Shown here piece after piece: positions 36,465 through 46,275 of a stretch of 64,000 nt of DNA. The position numbers and the translations under genes were made by a program. Position 1 is the stretch's first letter. Every line of letters begins with the position of its first letter. The DNA comes from Halomontanus rarus (GTDB taxonomy: Archaea > Halobacteriota > Halobacteria > Halobacteriales > Natrialbaceae), in assembly GCF_029338335.1 (NCBI RefSeq), contig NZ_CP119797.1, one strand, 5' to 3'. The notes under the pieces are model-generated. The model was not told the origin of the DNA. It made no database searches and saw only the letters and a program-made list of their open reading frames with translations.

Positions 36465-36602
36465 ATGGCATCGAAATCGGCGACGGGCGACTCGGGAATC
36501 TCGGCCTCGATCTCGCCGGTCGTCGGAGTGGGTCTCACCGTGGTGATCACGCTGGCGGCGGCGAGCGCTATCGGATTCCTCGCAGTAGTAATCATCGGGT
36601 GA
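36465..36602 (+). CDS. Pilin-like short membrane peptide
   Basis: A 45-residue frame beginning MASKSATGDSG followed by SISPVVGVGLTVVITLAAAS and ending in a hydrophobic stretch. This resembles the conserved N-terminal helix of haloarchaeal type IV pilins (SPVIGVILMV... consensus). The body of a normal pilin is absent, so it may be a truncated pilin, a minor pilin or a spurious frame. It lies in an otherwise gene-poor gap. Confidence 0.4.
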   Translation: MASKSATGDSGISASISPVVGVGLTVVITLAAASAIGFLAVVIIG

Positions 36603-36808
36603 ACTGGACGATTGCGGCGTGTATTCCGACGTCCGTGTCGGCGGGACTCGTCGATCTCTCGATCTCCACGATCACGTCGGCTACACCGTCTCAGCTAATC
36701 GGTAGATGTTCTCGTGTCTCGGTCGTTTCGCCGGTCCCGTAGGGGGAGTCGGACCGGGTGCGCTTCCGTTCGGTCGCTATCGGTCGACGTGGCACCAGCA
36801 GTGTGGCA

Positions 36809-37249
36809 CTACGCGTATTGCTCGACGAGTCTCTCGAGCGTCGAACGATCCTGCGCGCCGACCGTGCGCTCGACCGGCTCGCCGTCGACGTAGAGGACGA
36901 GCGTCGGGACTCCGCGAGCGCCCAACTGTTGAGCCAGGCGCTGGTGACGGTCGACGTCGACCTTCGCGACGGCGGCGTCGGTCTCCGCGGCGAGGGCCTC
37001 GATCGTCGGCTCGAGCATCTGGCAGGGGCCACACCAGTCGGCGTAGCAGTCGACGAGGACCACACCGTGCTCGCCGACGACCTCGTCGAGGTGGTCACTG
37101 CCCTCGATGTCGATCGGTTCGTTCGGACTACCGACTCCTCCGTCTCCGTCGCGGCCGTCCGAGGCACCTCCGTTCTCGAGGCGTTCGCGCAACTCCCGTT
37201 CCTTTCGCTCGCGGATCCGCTTCCGTTCGTCGTCCACGGTATCGTTCAT
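36809..37249 (-). CDS. Thioredoxin-domain protein with charged N-terminal extension
   Basis: A 146-residue protein. The active site ADWCGPCQMLEP is intact. It has a positively charged coiled-coil-like extension (residues 5-30, DERKRIRERKERELRERLE) and an acidic Gly linker before the fold. The start at 37249 (MNDTVDD) was preferred to a nine-residue longer one. It probably reduces disulfides or persulfides; it lies at the edge of the sulfur block. Confidence 0.87.
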   Translation of the reverse strand: MNDTVDDERKRIRERKERELRERLENGGASDGRDGDGGVGSPNEPIDIEGSDHLDEVVGEHGVVLVDCYADWCGPCQMLEPTIEALAAETDAAVAKVDVDRHQRLAQQLGARGVPTLVLYVDGEPVERTVGAQDRSTLERLVEQYA

Positions 37250-37768
37250 CGAGCGACGATACGGCCTCCACGGCAATAATGGTTTTGTATGGGATAAACA
37301 ATACTGGGTGGTCGAATCGTCCGGTCCCGTCGCCGGGTTCGTCGGGGATCGACGGTCGTCGTCCGCATCGTTCGGACCGAGTGACCCGGGGGCGGATCGG
37401 TCTCGATTCAGCGACGAGAATCAGACGGTGTTCGTATCACCTGTTCGAGCGGCCTGCCAGGTACCTATCGTCCGCGTCAGCGGGTAGCGATCCCCTCCGA
37501 GATCCGCCGACCGTATTGTCTTCCGCCAGTTTCTGACCACGAGAATCGTTTATAGTGTCTCTTCCACACATTACTATTGAGCCGAAACAGAGGGCGCTAA
37601 GCCCCCGGTCCTCGAGGAGCGAACGAGCGAAAGCGAGTGAGCGAGGAGGGCGGGGATACAGTGTCCGTAGCCGGAAAGAAAGGCACAGGACGATTCCATC
37701 GAGCGCGAGCGGACGCGAGCACGCGGTCCCCGAGTAACGAGCATTTTTACAGACTCAAAGCAATCTAG
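37250..37768. other. Intergenic region with possible TnpB-element end
   Basis: About 520 bp with no gene that I trust. A TATA-like TTTATAGTG lies near 37549. From about 37592 to 37660 the sequence CGCTAAGCCCCCGGTCCTC, followed by GAGCGA-type repeats and GGGCGGGGATACAGTG, resembles the 3' end of haloarchaeal IS200/IS605 TnpB elements (guide-RNA scaffold). This is by memory of such ends and is uncertain. A single AGGTACCTATCGT match to the left repeat field lies near 37459. Confidence 0.4.
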
Positions 37769-37774
37769 GTGACA

Positions 37775-40700
37775 ATGAGTACTCGAGCGGGCTCGACTGA
37801 TGAACTATTCTGGGGGGACGTCGACGACGACGTCGCCTTGCGCCGATATCGGACGCTCGTCAATACCATCGACGACGGGATGTGTCAGCTCGATCCGGAG
37901 GGGTACTTCGTCGCGGTCAACGACGTGATCGTCGAGACGACGGGGTATTCCCGCGAGGAGCTCGTCGGTGAACACGTCTCGCTCGTTCTCGCCGCCGACG
38001 ATATCGAACGTATCGAGGACGCAATCGGCAGGCGGATCGAAGCGGAAGACGCGAACATCGCCACCTTCGAACTCGGCGTCCAAACTGCCGACGGCGGTGC
38101 GGTTCCCTGTGAACTACGGCTCAACCTGCTTCTCGAAGAGGGTGAGTTTCGGGGAACGATCGGCGTCGCACGAGACCTCACGGAAAAAAAGGAGCGGTTA
38201 GCAACCCTCGAGTCGGCACGGGCGTCGTACGACTCGATCACGAGCGTTCTCGACGAAGCGAACATCGGCGTCTTCGTGCTCGACGACGAGTTCGAGGTCG
38301 CGTGGGCCGACGAGACAATCGGCGAGTACTTCGGTCTCGGCCGGGACGAACTCGTCGGGCGTGACAAACGACGGGTCGTTCGGGAGGACGTACGGAACAG
38401 CGTCGACGATTCGGATCGATTCGTGGAGACCGTTCTGGCGACGTACGACGACAACAGTTACATCGAGGAGTTCGAATGCCGCGTCACGGAAGGCGAGGGC
38501 CGGACGGAACGTTGGCTCGAGCACTGGAGCAAACCGATCGAATCCGGGCAGTACGCGGGCGGCCGCATCGAACTCTACTACGATATCACGGATCGGAAGC
38601 GCTCGGAGGATGCACTCCGAGACACCGAAGAGCGGTTTCAGTCGTTAGTCGACGCCGTCGAGGAGTACGCCATCTTCCGGCTCGATCGGGACGGCCACGT
38701 GATCAGCTGGAACGAGGGAGCGAGGGCGATCAAGGGGTACGACACCGACGACATTCTCGGCGAGCACTTCTCGACGTTCTACACCGAGGCGGACCGGGCG
38801 GCGAACGTTCCCGAGAGGAATCTCGAGCGGGCGACCGAAACCGGTTCCGTCGGAGACGAGGGGTGGCGTGTCAGACGGGACGGCAACCGGTTCTGGGCGA
38901 ACGTGACGATCACGGCGGTCCGAGACGAGGACGGAACCCACCGCGGATTCCTGAAGGTCACTCGCGACATGACGGACCGCCGGGAGCGCGAGCGGGAACT
39001 CGAGAGCGAACTCGAGCGCGTTCTGGGCAGGATCTCCGACGCGTTCTACGCGATCGACGAGGACTTTCGATTCACGCACGTCAACGACCGCGCCCGAGAG
39101 CTCCTCGACCACTCCGAGGGCGACTTGCTCGACGAGAGTCACTGGGACGTCTTTTCCGCCGCCGCCGAGAACGACGAGGTCCGGGACGCCTTCCGGACGG
39201 CGATGGACTCACAGGAGGCGACCGCCCTCGAGTTCTACGACGAATCGCTCGGGTTCTGGGTCGAGATGAATCTCTACCCCTCCGAGACCGGTATCTCGGT
39301 CTACTTCCGGGACGTCACGGAGCGCAAGGCCCGGGAGGAAAAACTGGAGCGCTACGAGCAAACGATCGAGACGATCTGGGACGGCGTGGCGACGCTCGAC
39401 GCCGACGACCGGATCGTGATGATCAACGATGCGTTCTGCGAGATGACCGGTTACGAGCGAGACGAACTGCTCGGGGAACACGTCACGCTCCTCGTCGACG
39501 AGACGGTCGACGAGCGATCCAAAGCGTTGCAGTCGGAGATACTCGCGGACGAACAGGAGTACGCCTCGCTCGAGTTCGAGTTCGAAACCGCCGACGGTGA
39601 GACGATTCCCGCCGAGGCCCGGTTCGGGCCGTACGTGCTCGAAGACGGGTCGATCGGTCGGACGGGCGTTGTGCGAGACATCTCCGAGCGCAAAGAGCGC
39701 GAGCGAGAACTGGAGAAGTACGAGACGATCGTCGAAACCGTCAACGACGGCATCTACACGGTCGGCGAGGACGGTCGCTTCACGATGGTCAACGACGCGT
39801 ACTGCGAACTGACCGGCTACTCCCGAGTCGAACTGCTCGGTTCCCACGTCTCGCTGATCGTCGACGACGAGGTCGCCGAACGGGCGAACGAACTGGAAGG
39901 GGAACTGATCGCGGGCGCCGTCAACGAGCCGGTGGAGGAAGCCATACTACGGACGGCAGGTGGCGGTCGTGTCGCCGCGGAGGCGACGTTCTCGATGTTA
40001 CCCGGCGACGGGTGCGAACGAATCGGCGTCGCCCGCGACATCACCGAACGGAAAGAGCGCGAACGCGCGCTCGAGGAGAGCGAACGCCGATACCGCACGC
40101 TCGTCGAGAACTTCCCGGACGGTGCGGTCGGGCTCTACGACGGCGAGTTTACTTACACCGTCGCCGGCGGCGAACTCCTCGGCGAACTCGGATACGCTCC
40201 GGACGACGTCGTCGGGACGAGCATCTACGGACGATATCCCGCCGAGCTCGTCGACGAGATCAAACCGCACTTCGGGGCCGTCTTCGACGGCGAATCGAAT
40301 TCGTTCGATATCGAGCTCGACGACCGGTCGCTGCTGGCACACACGCTCCCCGTTCGAAACGCCGACGACGAAATCTACGCCGGGATGGTGCTGGTACAGG
40401 ACGTCACCGAGCGCAGGGAGTACCGCCGACGGTTAGAGGAATCGAACGAGCGCTTAGAGCAGTTCGCCTACGCGGCCTCCCACGACCTGCAGGAACCCTT
40501 GCGGATGGTCACGAGCTACCTCCAGCTCATCGAGAGTCGCTACGCCGACGAGCTCGGCGAGGACGGCGAAGAGTTCCTCGCGTTCGCGGTCGACGGCGCC
40601 GACCGGATGCGCGACATGATCGAGGGCCTCCTCGAGTACTCCCGCGTCGAGACGCGCGGCGATCCGTTCGAACCGGTCGACCTGAACGACGTCCTCGACG

Positions 40701-41128
40701 ACGTACGGGAGGATCTGCAGGTGCGGATCGAGGAGTGCGACGCCGAGATCACGACCGACGACCTTCCGCGCGTGGACGGCGACGCCAGCCAGCTGCGGCA
40801 GGTCTTCCAGAACCTGCTGAGTAACGCGGTCGAATACAGCGGCGACCAGCCGCCTCGAGTCGACGTCGACGCTGAGCAGGACGGAAACGAGTGGATCGTT
40901 TCGGTTCGTGACGAGGGGGTCGGGATCGATCCCGACGAACAGGACCGCATCTTCGAGGTGTTCCAGCGGTTGCACACGCACGACGAACACCCGGGAACGG
41001 GCATCGGACTCGCGCTGTGCCGTCGAATCGTCGAACGCCACGGCGGCGAGATCTGGGTCGAGTCTGAGCCCGGCGAGGGGGCGACGTTCTCGGCAACGCT
41101 GCCGGTGACGGACGTTCGCGAGACGTGA
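37775..41128 (+). CDS. Multi-PAS sensor histidine kinase (paralogue)
   Basis: A 1117-residue soluble kinase with about seven PAS domains (about 25-890), HisKA (ASHDLQEPLRM near 900) and HATPase (NLLSNAVEYS near 1013; GTGIGLALCRRIVERHGG near 1074). The start ATG at 37775 is used; a GTG at 37769 is possible. Its last two PAS domains and kinase half match those of the kinase at 5647-8424 closely (for example LLEYSRVETRG and HTLPVRNADD in both). No adjacent response regulator was seen. Upstream DNA may contain a TnpB remnant. Confidence 0.9.
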   Translation: MSTRAGSTDELFWGDVDDDVALRRYRTLVNTIDDGMCQLDPEGYFVAVNDVIVETTGYSREELVGEHVSLVLAADDIERIEDAIGRRIEAEDANIATFELGVQTADGGAVPCELRLNLLLEEGEFRGTIGVARDLTEKKERLATLESARASYDSITSVLDEANIGVFVLDDEFEVAWADETIGEYFGLGRDELVGRDKRRVVREDVRNSVDDSDRFVETVLATYDDNSYIEEFECRVTEGEGRTERWLEHWSKPIESGQYAGGRIELYYDITDRKRSEDALRDTEERFQSLVDAVEEYAIFRLDRDGHVISWNEGARAIKGYDTDDILGEHFSTFYTEADRAANVPERNLERATETGSVGDEGWRVRRDGNRFWANVTITAVRDEDGTHRGFLKVTRDMTDRRERERELESELERVLGRISDAFYAIDEDFRFTHVNDRARELLDHSEGDLLDESHWDVFSAAAENDEVRDAFRTAMDSQEATALEFYDESLGFWVEMNLYPSETGISVYFRDVTERKAREEKLERYEQTIETIWDGVATLDADDRIVMINDAFCEMTGYERDELLGEHVTLLVDETVDERSKALQSEILADEQEYASLEFEFETADGETIPAEARFGPYVLEDGSIGRTGVVRDISERKERERELEKYETIVETVNDGIYTVGEDGRFTMVNDAYCELTGYSRVELLGSHVSLIVDDEVAERANELEGELIAGAVNEPVEEAILRTAGGGRVAAEATFSMLPGDGCERIGVARDITERKERERALEESERRYRTLVENFPDGAVGLYDGEFTYTVAGGELLGELGYAPDDVVGTSIYGRYPAELVDEIKPHFGAVFDGESNSFDIELDDRSLLAHTLPVRNADDEIYAGMVLVQDVTERREYRRRLEESNERLEQFAYAASHDLQEPLRMVTSYLQLIESRYADELGEDGEEFLAFAVDGADRMRDMIEGLLEYSRVETRGDPFEPVDLNDVLDDVREDLQVRIEECDAEITTDDLPRVDGDASQLRQVFQNLLSNAVEYSGDQPPRVDVDAEQDGNEWIVSVRDEGVGIDPDEQDRIFEVFQRLHTHDEHPGTGIGLALCRRIVERHGGEIWVESEPGEGATFSATLPVTDVRET

Positions 41129-41150
41129 TCGAACACGCCGTGTCCCGCCA

Positions 41151-41507
41151 CTACCGCTCTCGACGCAAGCGTTCGCGGCGCTCCTCAAACTCCTCGTCCG
41201 TGAGATCACCGCGGGCGTAGGCGGCTCTCAGTTCCTCGAGAGCGGGGTCCGTCCGTCGGCTGCCGGACTGGCGAACCGCGCTGTACAGAAGATATCCCAG
41301 ACCGAGTATCACCAGCAACGGGATAATCGACATGAGCAGCCACATCCACGTGGCTCCGGTGCCACCCCACGCGCCGCCGTTCCACATGTGGCCGCCGCCC
41401 CAGACGCCCATCATGGGCATCGCGAGCGCCATCATGAGCACCGGGAGGAGCAGGATCGCGGCGATAACGATCAACAGCGTCCGAATCAGAGTATCGTCGG
41501 TTGCCAT
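41151..41507 (-). CDS. SHOCT-domain membrane protein (1 of 2)
   Basis: A 118-residue protein with a hydrophobic N-terminal helix, a Gly/Met/Trp-rich middle (MMGVWGGGHMWNGGAWGG), a second helix and the C-terminal SHOCT motif (LEELRAAYARGDLTDEEFEERRERL). The function is unknown; Met/His-rich loops can bind copper, and the neighbours are copper genes. A close parallel is at 51905-52258. Confidence 0.75.
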   Translation of the reverse strand: MATDDTLIRTLLIVIAAILLLPVLMMALAMPMMGVWGGGHMWNGGAWGGTGATWMWLLMSIIPLLVILGLGYLLYSAVRQSGSRRTDPALEELRAAYARGDLTDEEFEERRERLRRER

Positions 41508-41587
41508 ACGTCGTTCTTCGATCGCCAGAGTATTGAACGATATGGTGGATACCGATCACCGGGAACGATCCGTCTGCGTCGAGGGAC

Positions 41588-42589
41588 TCAGTCGGTCCTC
41601 CGGGACGGCCACTCTCGAGCGTCGGATTCGATCAGTCCGTACAGCAGTCGCCGTCGCGCCTCCAGTTCGTCGAGAGCCGTCTCGAACTCTTCGTCCGACA
41701 CGGTCGGAATACCCGCCTCGCGGAGTGGGCGAAGATCCGGCGGGGGAGGCGGGCTGTCCGCGGGTTCGACGAACCCTTCGTAAAGCGTCTCGAGGTAGTT
41801 CTCGACGCCAGTGCGCGCGTTTCGGACGATGATCTCGTTCGGTCGATGTCGGTTCGGTATTCCGAATCGAAGAAGCGTCAACGCCTCGTCGAGGATGGCG
41901 GTTTCGACGACCGGCGATCGGTTCCTCTGAGCGCTGTGAAAGTAGTGGAGGATCGGGTAGGCCTTGTGATTCTCGGTGAGGGTCGCGAGCTGCGTTGTGA
42001 AGGTGTTCAGCGGGAGCTCGAGTCCCCGGAATTCCTCGCCGGCCCAACTCGTTCGAACGATCTCTTCGCCGTGTGCCCCGAATCCGCTCACGCTGTTGGC
42101 CAACGCGCGTTTCTGGGTGACTGCATCGAGAACGGAAAGTGTGTACGTTACACTTAGCGTGACGAAGAGCATGCCGCTCCCCGTCGCGAGTATCGTGACG
42201 AGCTGCCAGCGCCCGGTTCTGGGAGCGAAATCTCCGATACCCAGCGTGAAGATCGTGTACCCGGTAAAATAGAGCCGGTCGGACCACGAGACGGGACCGC
42301 GATTGAGCGTATCGACGAGGACGTTCTCGGCACTGGCGAAGACGAGCGTCCAACCGGCCCAGAGGAGCACGATCCACGTTGCAAGGGTCAGCACGAAAAG
42401 TAACGGTCCGGACAGGCTGAGGAGTCGCGAGTTTCCGGCGCCTATCCGCCGGAGCGTGCGCCACGTCCACGCCATCAGTCGCGATGTGAGCGGCCCGGCG
42501 CCGCCTTCGATCCAGAGCGTCGTCCAGAGAATGTCTCCGATAGCCCCGACGAGAATGATCACGCCGAGAGCGAGATAGACGAGCGTCAT
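41588..42589 (-). CDS. Potassium-channel-family membrane protein
   Basis: A 333-residue protein with two to four N-terminal helices, then a pore with filter TLGIGDFAP near residue 115 (variant of TVGYGD). A long cytoplasmic C-terminal part follows, without a recognisable RCK domain. It probably conducts K+ or serves as a stress-linked ion channel. It lies head to tail with CopB, 21 bp apart, on the same strand. Confidence 0.75.
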   Translation of the reverse strand: MTLVYLALGVIILVGAIGDILWTTLWIEGGAGPLTSRLMAWTWRTLRRIGAGNSRLLSLSGPLLFVLTLATWIVLLWAGWTLVFASAENVLVDTLNRGPVSWSDRLYFTGYTIFTLGIGDFAPRTGRWQLVTILATGSGMLFVTLSVTYTLSVLDAVTQKRALANSVSGFGAHGEEIVRTSWAGEEFRGLELPLNTFTTQLATLTENHKAYPILHYFHSAQRNRSPVVETAILDEALTLLRFGIPNRHRPNEIIVRNARTGVENYLETLYEGFVEPADSPPPPPDLRPLREAGIPTVSDEEFETALDELEARRRLLYGLIESDAREWPSRRTD

Positions 42590-42610
42590 TGTTCTTGCTT
42601 GGAAACCGTT

Positions 42611-45019
42611 CTAGTCGGCCGACTGTGCACCGGTCGGTGGTGATACGCCTGGCAAGCTCGGGACGGATAGATCGACGCGACGGAGTAGCTGTGCATTGAT
42701 CGCGACGATGACCGTACTGAGGGACATCAGGAGCGCTCCCACTGCCGGGGAGAGTAAAATACCGATCGGTGCGAGGACGCCCGCCGCGAGCGGGAGCGCG
42801 AAGACGTTGTACCCGGCGGCCCAGACGATATTTTCTTGCATCTTCCGGTAACTCGCCTTGCTCAGCTTTACGAGACGGACGACGTCCATCGGATTGTTCT
42901 GTACGAGGATGACGTCCGCCGACTGAACGGCGACGTCCGTCCCGCTTCCGATCGCGATGCCGACGTCCGCTCGAGTCAGCGCGGGGGCGTCGTTGACGCC
43001 GTCGCCGACCATTGCGACGAGCTTCCCCTGATTCTGTAACTCCTGTACCTTCTCGTCTTTGTCTTCGGGCAGTACCTCCGCGAACACCGTGTCGATTCCA
43101 AGTTCGTCGGCCACGGCGTTGGCCACGTCCCGCGAGTCGCCGGTCAGCATTGCGACCTCGATCTCGAGTTCGTGGAGTGCGTCGACGACTCGGTAGCTCT
43201 CGTCGCGGATCACGTCCGCCATGGCGAAGGCGGCTATCGGCTCACCCTGTCGGCTCGCGGTTTCACCGCTCGTTCCGTCCGAGGGCTCACTTCGTTCGTC
43301 CTCGCGGCTCGCGTGTCGCTGCGCTCCCGCTCGCTCATCCGAGGGCTCACTTCGTTCGCCCTCGCGAACGACGTACACGACGGTCTGTCCGTTTTCGCCG
43401 GCCTCGTCGGCGAACCGGCGCAGATCGGACGGGACGTCGGTGTCGAGATGGGTCAGGAGGTTCGGTCCGCCGACGTAGACGTCTTCACCCGAAACCTGCG
43501 CGCGAACGCCTCGGCCTTTCATCGCTTCGAAGTCCGTCGATTCGGGAACGCTAGCACCGCGTTCGGCGGCCGCCTCGCGGATTGCGCGGGCGATCATGTG
43601 TTCCGAGTCCCCCTCGACCGCTGCCGCGAGGGCCAGTGCCTCCTGCTCGTCGGTACCGTCGGCGGTCGCGACGCCGACGACGCCGTGTTCCCCCTCGGTG
43701 AGCGTTCCCGTTTTGTCGAAGATGATCGCGTCCAGGTTTCGCGCTTCTTCCATGGCGATCCGATCCCGTACCAGCATCCCGTTTCGGGCGGCCAGCGAGG
43801 TGTTGATCGCGACCACGAGGGGGATGGCGAGTCCGAGCGCGTGCGGACACGCGATCACGAGGACGGTGACGACTCGCTCGATAACCGCCGCGTCGAACGA
43901 CGTGGCGACCGTCCACGCGACGGCGGTCACGGCCGCCGCCGCCACGGCGACGTAGAACAGCCAGCCGGCGGCTCGATCGGCGAGTACTTGTGTCTGGGAC
44001 TTGCTCCCTTGCGCTTCTTCGACGAGTCGCATGATTCCCGCGAGCGTCGTCTCCTCTCCCGTCGCTTCGATGCGGACGCGGAGGCTCCCGTCGCCGTTGA
44101 TGGTCCCGCCGATCACTTCCGCTCCCGGTTCCTTCGACACCGGTCTCGACTCGCCGGTGATCATCGACTCGTTCACGTCCGAGTCGCCCTCCTCGACGAC
44201 GCCGTCCGCGGGGACGCTGGCACCGGGGCGTACGAGAACGACGTCCCCTTCGGAGAGGTCGCTCACCGGAACCTCCTCTGTTTCGCCGTCGTCGGTAATC
44301 CGCTCGGCAGTGTCGGGCATGAGTTTCGCCAGTTCGTCGAGCGCGCTCTGCGCCCGCCGAACCGATCGCATCTCGATCCAGTGGCCGAGCAGCATGATGT
44401 CGATCAGCGTCACGAGTTCCCAGAAGAACGCCGACTGCGTCGGGAAGACGACGCTCGCGAGGCTGTAGACGAACGCGACCGAGATCGCCATCGAAATCAG
44501 GGTCATCATCCCCGGCGACCGGTCGCGCAGTTCGGGGACGGCCATTCGGAGGAACGGAACGCCACCGTACCCGAAGACGATCACCGCGAAAACCGGATTG
44601 ATCCACTCGCTGCCGGGAAACGTCGGGACGGAAAACCCCAGCCACTCCTGGAGCATTTCGCTGTAGAGGAGGACCGGAATCGAGAGCAGCGTCGAGACGA
44701 AAAACCGCCGGCGGAACATCGCTTCGTGGCCCTCGTGCATGCCGCCGTGATCTCCGTGATCTTCCTGATCGTGACCCTCTCCGTCGTGGCCTGCCCCGTG
44801 TTCGTGTCGCTCCTCGACCGTCCGTTCGGCCTCGTCGGCGTCAGTGGCCTCCTCCTCGAGCATCGACTGTTCCACCTGCGGTTCTGAGTCACCGTCGGTT
44901 CCACTTGTCTCGTCTCCGGCGGCGGATCGATGGTCGGGGTCGTGGTCGTGTTCAGAGCGGCCAGAACCATCTCCGGACGAATCTTCGTCTACCGAACGGT
45001 CGTGCTCGTGATCGTCCAT
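42611..45019 (-). CDS. copB: CopB-type copper-translocating P-type ATPase
   Basis: An 802-residue P1B ATPase. The N terminus is His/Asp-rich (HEHDRS, HDHDPDH, HEHGAGHDGEGH), a CopB-type metal-binding tail. The membrane motif is CPH (VIACPHALG), typical of CopB rather than the CPC of CopA. Phosphorylation site DKTGT and hinge GDGVNDAP are present. The start at 45019 (MDDHEHD) fits the His-rich tail. An in-frame insert rich in ERSEPSDE repeats interrupts the nucleotide-binding domain. It exports Cu(I)/Cu(II) to relieve metal stress. Confidence 0.9.
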   Translation of the reverse strand: MDDHEHDRSVDEDSSGDGSGRSEHDHDPDHRSAAGDETSGTDGDSEPQVEQSMLEEEATDADEAERTVEERHEHGAGHDGEGHDQEDHGDHGGMHEGHEAMFRRRFFVSTLLSIPVLLYSEMLQEWLGFSVPTFPGSEWINPVFAVIVFGYGGVPFLRMAVPELRDRSPGMMTLISMAISVAFVYSLASVVFPTQSAFFWELVTLIDIMLLGHWIEMRSVRRAQSALDELAKLMPDTAERITDDGETEEVPVSDLSEGDVVLVRPGASVPADGVVEEGDSDVNESMITGESRPVSKEPGAEVIGGTINGDGSLRVRIEATGEETTLAGIMRLVEEAQGSKSQTQVLADRAAGWLFYVAVAAAAVTAVAWTVATSFDAAVIERVVTVLVIACPHALGLAIPLVVAINTSLAARNGMLVRDRIAMEEARNLDAIIFDKTGTLTEGEHGVVGVATADGTDEQEALALAAAVEGDSEHMIARAIREAAAERGASVPESTDFEAMKGRGVRAQVSGEDVYVGGPNLLTHLDTDVPSDLRRFADEAGENGQTVVYVVREGERSEPSDERAGAQRHASREDERSEPSDGTSGETASRQGEPIAAFAMADVIRDESYRVVDALHELEIEVAMLTGDSRDVANAVADELGIDTVFAEVLPEDKDEKVQELQNQGKLVAMVGDGVNDAPALTRADVGIAIGSGTDVAVQSADVILVQNNPMDVVRLVKLSKASYRKMQENIVWAAGYNVFALPLAAGVLAPIGILLSPAVGALLMSLSTVIVAINAQLLRRVDLSVPSLPGVSPPTGAQSAD
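43278..43366. repeat. Direct repeat inside copB insert
   Basis: The unit beginning TCCGAGGGCTCACTTCGTTC occurs at 43278 and 43338, 60 bp apart, with one base difference. Each unit is itself an inverted repeat (CGAGG...CCTCG). It stays in frame and encodes ERSEPSDE-type peptide repeats. Confidence 0.7.
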
Positions 45020-45243
45020 GAATCTCTTCGTAGATGCTGAAACGATCGCTGGGATGATTTGTGTATCGGTCAACCCTTCTTCGTTCCACCACGTTCGTGT
45101 GGTGATATATGTCGGTGACTGAGGACTCGCTCACGACTATTGCGATTCAGTCTCGAGACGGGTGTTCGCCGATGCCTCGTGGTCGGTGCCGGATCGATCG
45201 CCGATCGTCAGCCGATTCAGCGGGCGTTGCGACGGTGGGCGGC

Positions 45244-45618
45244 CTATTCGATAGCCGACTGAAACGACAGGGTCCGTCCAGTGATCGTCGCGATGTACGC
45301 ATCGTAACTCCCGAGGCCCGCTACGATGGTTCCCCAGACGACGTCGTGCCACAAGTGGGGACCCTCGAGACCGAATACGAACGGCTCGACGATGAGCCAG
45401 AGTCCGAGGACGGTGACGAGTACTGCCCCAACCGCGCTCAACGGCCGGCGTCTACGGGCCCTGTCGTAGTTGTAGCCGGCGACGAGAGCGACCGTGAGGC
45501 CGACGAGGACGTCGGTCCAGCGACTGATCGCTGGCGTCCCGAAGGCGAACGGGGCCGCGATCAGCCAGCATCCGAGTACGACGTTGCCACCGGCTGTGTA
45601 TCTCGCTACTGTGGACAT
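45244..45618 (-). CDS. SPW-repeat membrane protein
   Basis: A 124-residue membrane protein with four helices and two SPW-like repeat halves (GCWLIAAPFAFG..ISRWTDVLVG and GLWLIVEPFVFGLEG..LWHDVVWGTIVAG). The SPW family is of unknown function. It lies between copB and the four-helix copper protein. Confidence 0.8.
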   Translation of the reverse strand: MSTVARYTAGGNVVLGCWLIAAPFAFGTPAISRWTDVLVGLTVALVAGYNYDRARRRRPLSAVGAVLVTVLGLWLIVEPFVFGLEGPHLWHDVVWGTIVAGLGSYDAYIATITGRTLSFQSAIE

Positions 45619-45688
45619 GGTCGCTATTCGTGTGAACTCGACCGCAAGCCGTCAGTCGTGAAGCCGCGACCGGCGGTGGTCGGAGCCC

Positions 45689-46036
45689 TTACGCGGAAAT
45701 CATGTTCCGACAGCTCTCTGCACACTCGTGCAGCACGTCGGCACACACCTGGCAGTGTTCGTGATCGAACTGCTCGCACTCGTCGGCGCACTCTTCGCAG
45801 GCGTCAGCGCACATTTCCGCGAGTCCGTCGTGGTACGCGGAGTTTCGGGCCATGAAGCGGGCGTGCAGCGTCGTGAGATCGGCGACGTCCCGACAGAGGC
45901 GGACGCAGCGAGCCATCTCCTCGTCGTGATCCAGACACTCGTCGGCACACCACTCACAGGCCTGTGCCGCTTCGAAGCAGTTGTCCGTACACTCGGCCAT
46001 TTCGTCGGTCAGATGGTCGATCTGGGTTAGCGCCAT
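45689..46036 (-). CDS. Cys-rich four-helix copper-binding protein (DUF326)
   Basis: A 115-residue protein with about twelve regularly spaced Cys (ECTDNC, CEWCADEC, CVRLC, CADACEECADEC, CQVCADVLHEC, SC) and several His. This is the pattern of Csp/DUF326 four-helix bundles that store copper. The start at 46036 (MALTQIDH) is chosen because the Cys pattern and helices follow at once. It probably buffers copper in the cytosol or on the surface together with CopB and CopA. No signal peptide is seen. Confidence 0.85.
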   Translation of the reverse strand: MALTQIDHLTDEMAECTDNCFEAAQACEWCADECLDHDEEMARCVRLCRDVADLTTLHARFMARNSAYHDGLAEMCADACEECADECEQFDHEHCQVCADVLHECAESCRNMISA

Positions 46037-46275
46037 TGCGTGTTCTCGACCGGTCGGGATCGACTTTGTTAACACCACTCGACAGCTCGAGAATAATCGG
46101 TGAGATGGGTGTAATCCCGTTTGTCCGAGCGCGAATGACCGATGAGATCGAGGTTAATACCGTATTTTGTGGCTGAAACGGACCCGATGCCCGTTATTTC
46201 CGATCCCCAGAGGAAGTATCGTCCCTTTCAGATGGAGGCAGCGGTGTTGAAGGGGTTCCCTATCGACGTTCCAGT

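Noticed and set aside
37555..37737. Small frame before the second kinase
   Set aside because: It overlaps the scaffold-like GAGCGA repeat DNA and has no protein features.
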